From Glandiceps talaboti (taxonomy: Eukaryota > Hemichordata > Enteropneusta > Spengelidae): a stretch of 64,000 nucleotides of DNA. Location of the stretch: positions 23,406,173 through 23,470,172 of the forward strand of contig NC_135562.1 in assembly GCF_964340395.1 (NCBI RefSeq). Direction: 5' to 3'. Position 1 is the first letter of the stretch, and each line of letters starts with the position of its first letter. A program made the translations under genes and the position numbers. Below are positions 62,098 through 64,000 of the stretch, piece after piece. A model generated the notes under the pieces. It was not told where the DNA came from and did not search any database. It saw nothing but the letters and a program-made list of their open reading frames with translations.

Positions 62098-63135
62098 CAC
62101 CCATGTACATATGTTATAGATGTATACATACACATGTACATAGGTTGTAGATATATACGTACACATGTACATATGTTATAGATGTATACATACACATGTA
62201 CATAGGTTGTAGATATATACGTACACATGTACATATGTTATAGATGTATACATACACATGTACATAGGTTGTAGATATATACGTACACATGTACATAGGT
62301 TATAGATGTATAGCATACACATGTACATAGGTTATAGATATATACATACACATGTACATAGGTTATAGATGTATACATACACATGTACATAGGTTATAGA
62401 TATATACATACACATGTACATAGGTTATAGATGTATACATACACATGTACATAGGTTGTAGATATATACGTACACATGTACATAGGTTATAGATGTATAC
62501 ATACACATGTACATAGGTTGTAGATATATACGTACACATGTACATAGGTTGTAGATATATACGGTACATACACATGTACATAGGTTATAGATATATACAT
62601 ACACATGTACATAGGTTATAGATGTATACATACACATGTACATAGGTTATAGATGTATACATACACATGTACATAGGTTGTAGATATATACATACACATG
62701 TACATAGGTTATAGATATATACATACACATGTACATAGGTTATAGATATATACATACACATGTACATAGGTTATAGATGTATACATACACATGTACATAG
62801 GTTGTAGATATATACGTACACATGTACATAGGTTGTAGATATATACGGTACATACACATGTACATAGGTTATAGATATATACATACACATGTACATAGGT
62901 TATAGATGTATACATACACATGTACATAGGTTGTAGATATATACGTACACATGTACATAGGTTATAGGTATATACATACACATGTACATAGGTTATAGAT
63001 ATATACATACACATGTTCATAGGTTGTAGATATATACGTACACATATACATAGGTTATAGATGTATACATACACATGTACATAGGTTATAGATGTATACG
63101 TACACATGTACATAGGTTATAGATGTATACATACG
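62098..63135. repeat. 31-bp tandem repeat array
   Basis: About 33 copies of ACATGTACATAGGTTATAGA plus TGTATACATAC, with TTATAGATG/TTGTAGATA/TTATAGATA variants that form 62-bp doublets in places. Four extra bases (GGTA) interrupt two units, near 62562 and 62847, in the same variant context 285 bp apart, marking a block duplication. Confidence 0.95.
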
Positions 63136-64000
63136 TATATAGACTGCAGTCATAGAATTGATATTAGTATTTATATAGACCAGTCATAGAATTGATATTA
63201 TTATATATATAGACTGCAGTCATAGAATTGATATTATTATATATATAGACTGCAGTCATAGAATTGATATTATTATATATATAGACTGCAGTCATAGAAT
63301 TGATATTATTATGTATATAGACTGCAGTCATAGAATTGATATTACTATGTATATAGACTGCAGTCATAGAATTGATATTATTATGTATATAGACTGCAGT
63401 CATAGAATTGATATTATTATATATATAGACTGCAGTCATAGAATTGATATTATTATATATATTGACTGCAGTCCTAGAATTGATATTACTATGTAGACTG
63501 CAGTCATGGAATTGATATTATTTATATATATAGACTGCAGTCCTAGAATTGATATTATTATATATATTGACTGCAGTCATAGAATTGATATTACTATGTA
63601 GACTGCAGTCATGGAATTGATATTATTATTTATATTGACTGCAGTCATAGAATTGATATTATTTATATAGACTGCAGTCATAGAATTGATATAATATATA
63701 TTGACTGCAGTCATAGAATTGATATTACTATGTAGACTGCAGTCATAGAATTGATATTACTATTTATATTGACTGCAGTCATAGAATTGATATTATTTAT
63801 ATAGACTGCAGTCATGGAATTGATATTATTATTTATATTGACTGCAGTCATAGAATTGATATTATATATATAGACTGCAGTCCTAGAATTGATATTATTA
63901 TATATATTGACTGCAGTCATAGAATTGATATTACTATGTAGACTGCAGTCATAGAATTGATATTACTATGTATATAGACTGCAGTCATAGAATTGATATT
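63136..64000. repeat. 36-bp tandem repeat array (runs off right edge)
   Basis: The unit is AGACTGCAGTCATAGAATTG plus ATATTATTATATATAT, 36 bp, with shorter forms that lose part of the AT tract. CTGCAG is centred in a short palindrome (GACTGCAGTC). Confidence 0.95.

Noticed and set aside
62098-63113. Minus-strand frames of MYMCTYISTTYVHVYVY-type repeats
   Set aside because: They are translations of the 31-bp array.

Overview
The window is AT-rich nuclear DNA from an animal, probably a marine invertebrate. The evidence is spliced exons with GT/AG borders, a CABIT-domain exon of the THEMIS/GAREM type, a tRNA-derived SINE, a non-LTR retrotransposon remnant, a piggyBac-type deletion derivative and a Crypton-like remnant. 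There are no operons and no bacterial signals. The sequence alone does not decide between hemichordate, amphioxus, echinoderm and lophotrochozoan. One 100-N assembly gap lies at 29588-29687.

More than half of the window is tandem repeat. At least ten arrays are present, with unit lengths 24, 23, 19, 25, 22, 67, 33, 50, 31 and 36 bp. The two largest (22-bp units, 25195-34010; 33-bp units, 44075-54733) belong to one family: both are built from 11-bp modules, two per unit in the first and three in the second. Long open frames inside these arrays follow from the unit length and the lack of stop codons, and are not annotated as genes.

Layout. 1-3968: 24-bp and 23-bp arrays, the latter split by a 0.95-kb insertion. 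4050-6205: the large last exon of an unidentified gene on +. 6426-14153: a 19-bp array, a candidate 3' end, and a 25-bp array holding a SINE. 14154-21560: dispersed repeats, a foldback element and a candidate NRF1/ETS promoter at 15440-15560. 21561-25194: satellite stub and a three-level nest of transposable elements. 25195-34215: 22-bp satellite. 34216-36500: two short MITEs with clear target duplications, and a dead LINE on the minus strand. 36901-37804: first coding exon of the CABIT gene. 37805-41850: dispersed repeats. 41855-43300: 67-bp array. 44075-54733: 33-bp satellite. 54734-61860: a decayed minus-strand transposon-like gene, one segment of which is amplified as a 50-bp coding minisatellite. 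62098-64000: 31-bp and 36-bp arrays running off the end.

Only two pieces look like live host coding sequence: the 4050-6205 exon and the CABIT exon. Everything else that codes looks like broken mobile-element sequence. No new enzymatic or immune system was found. The most notable structures are the 11-bp modular satellite family, the nested elements with recoverable target duplications, and the amplified coding minisatellite.
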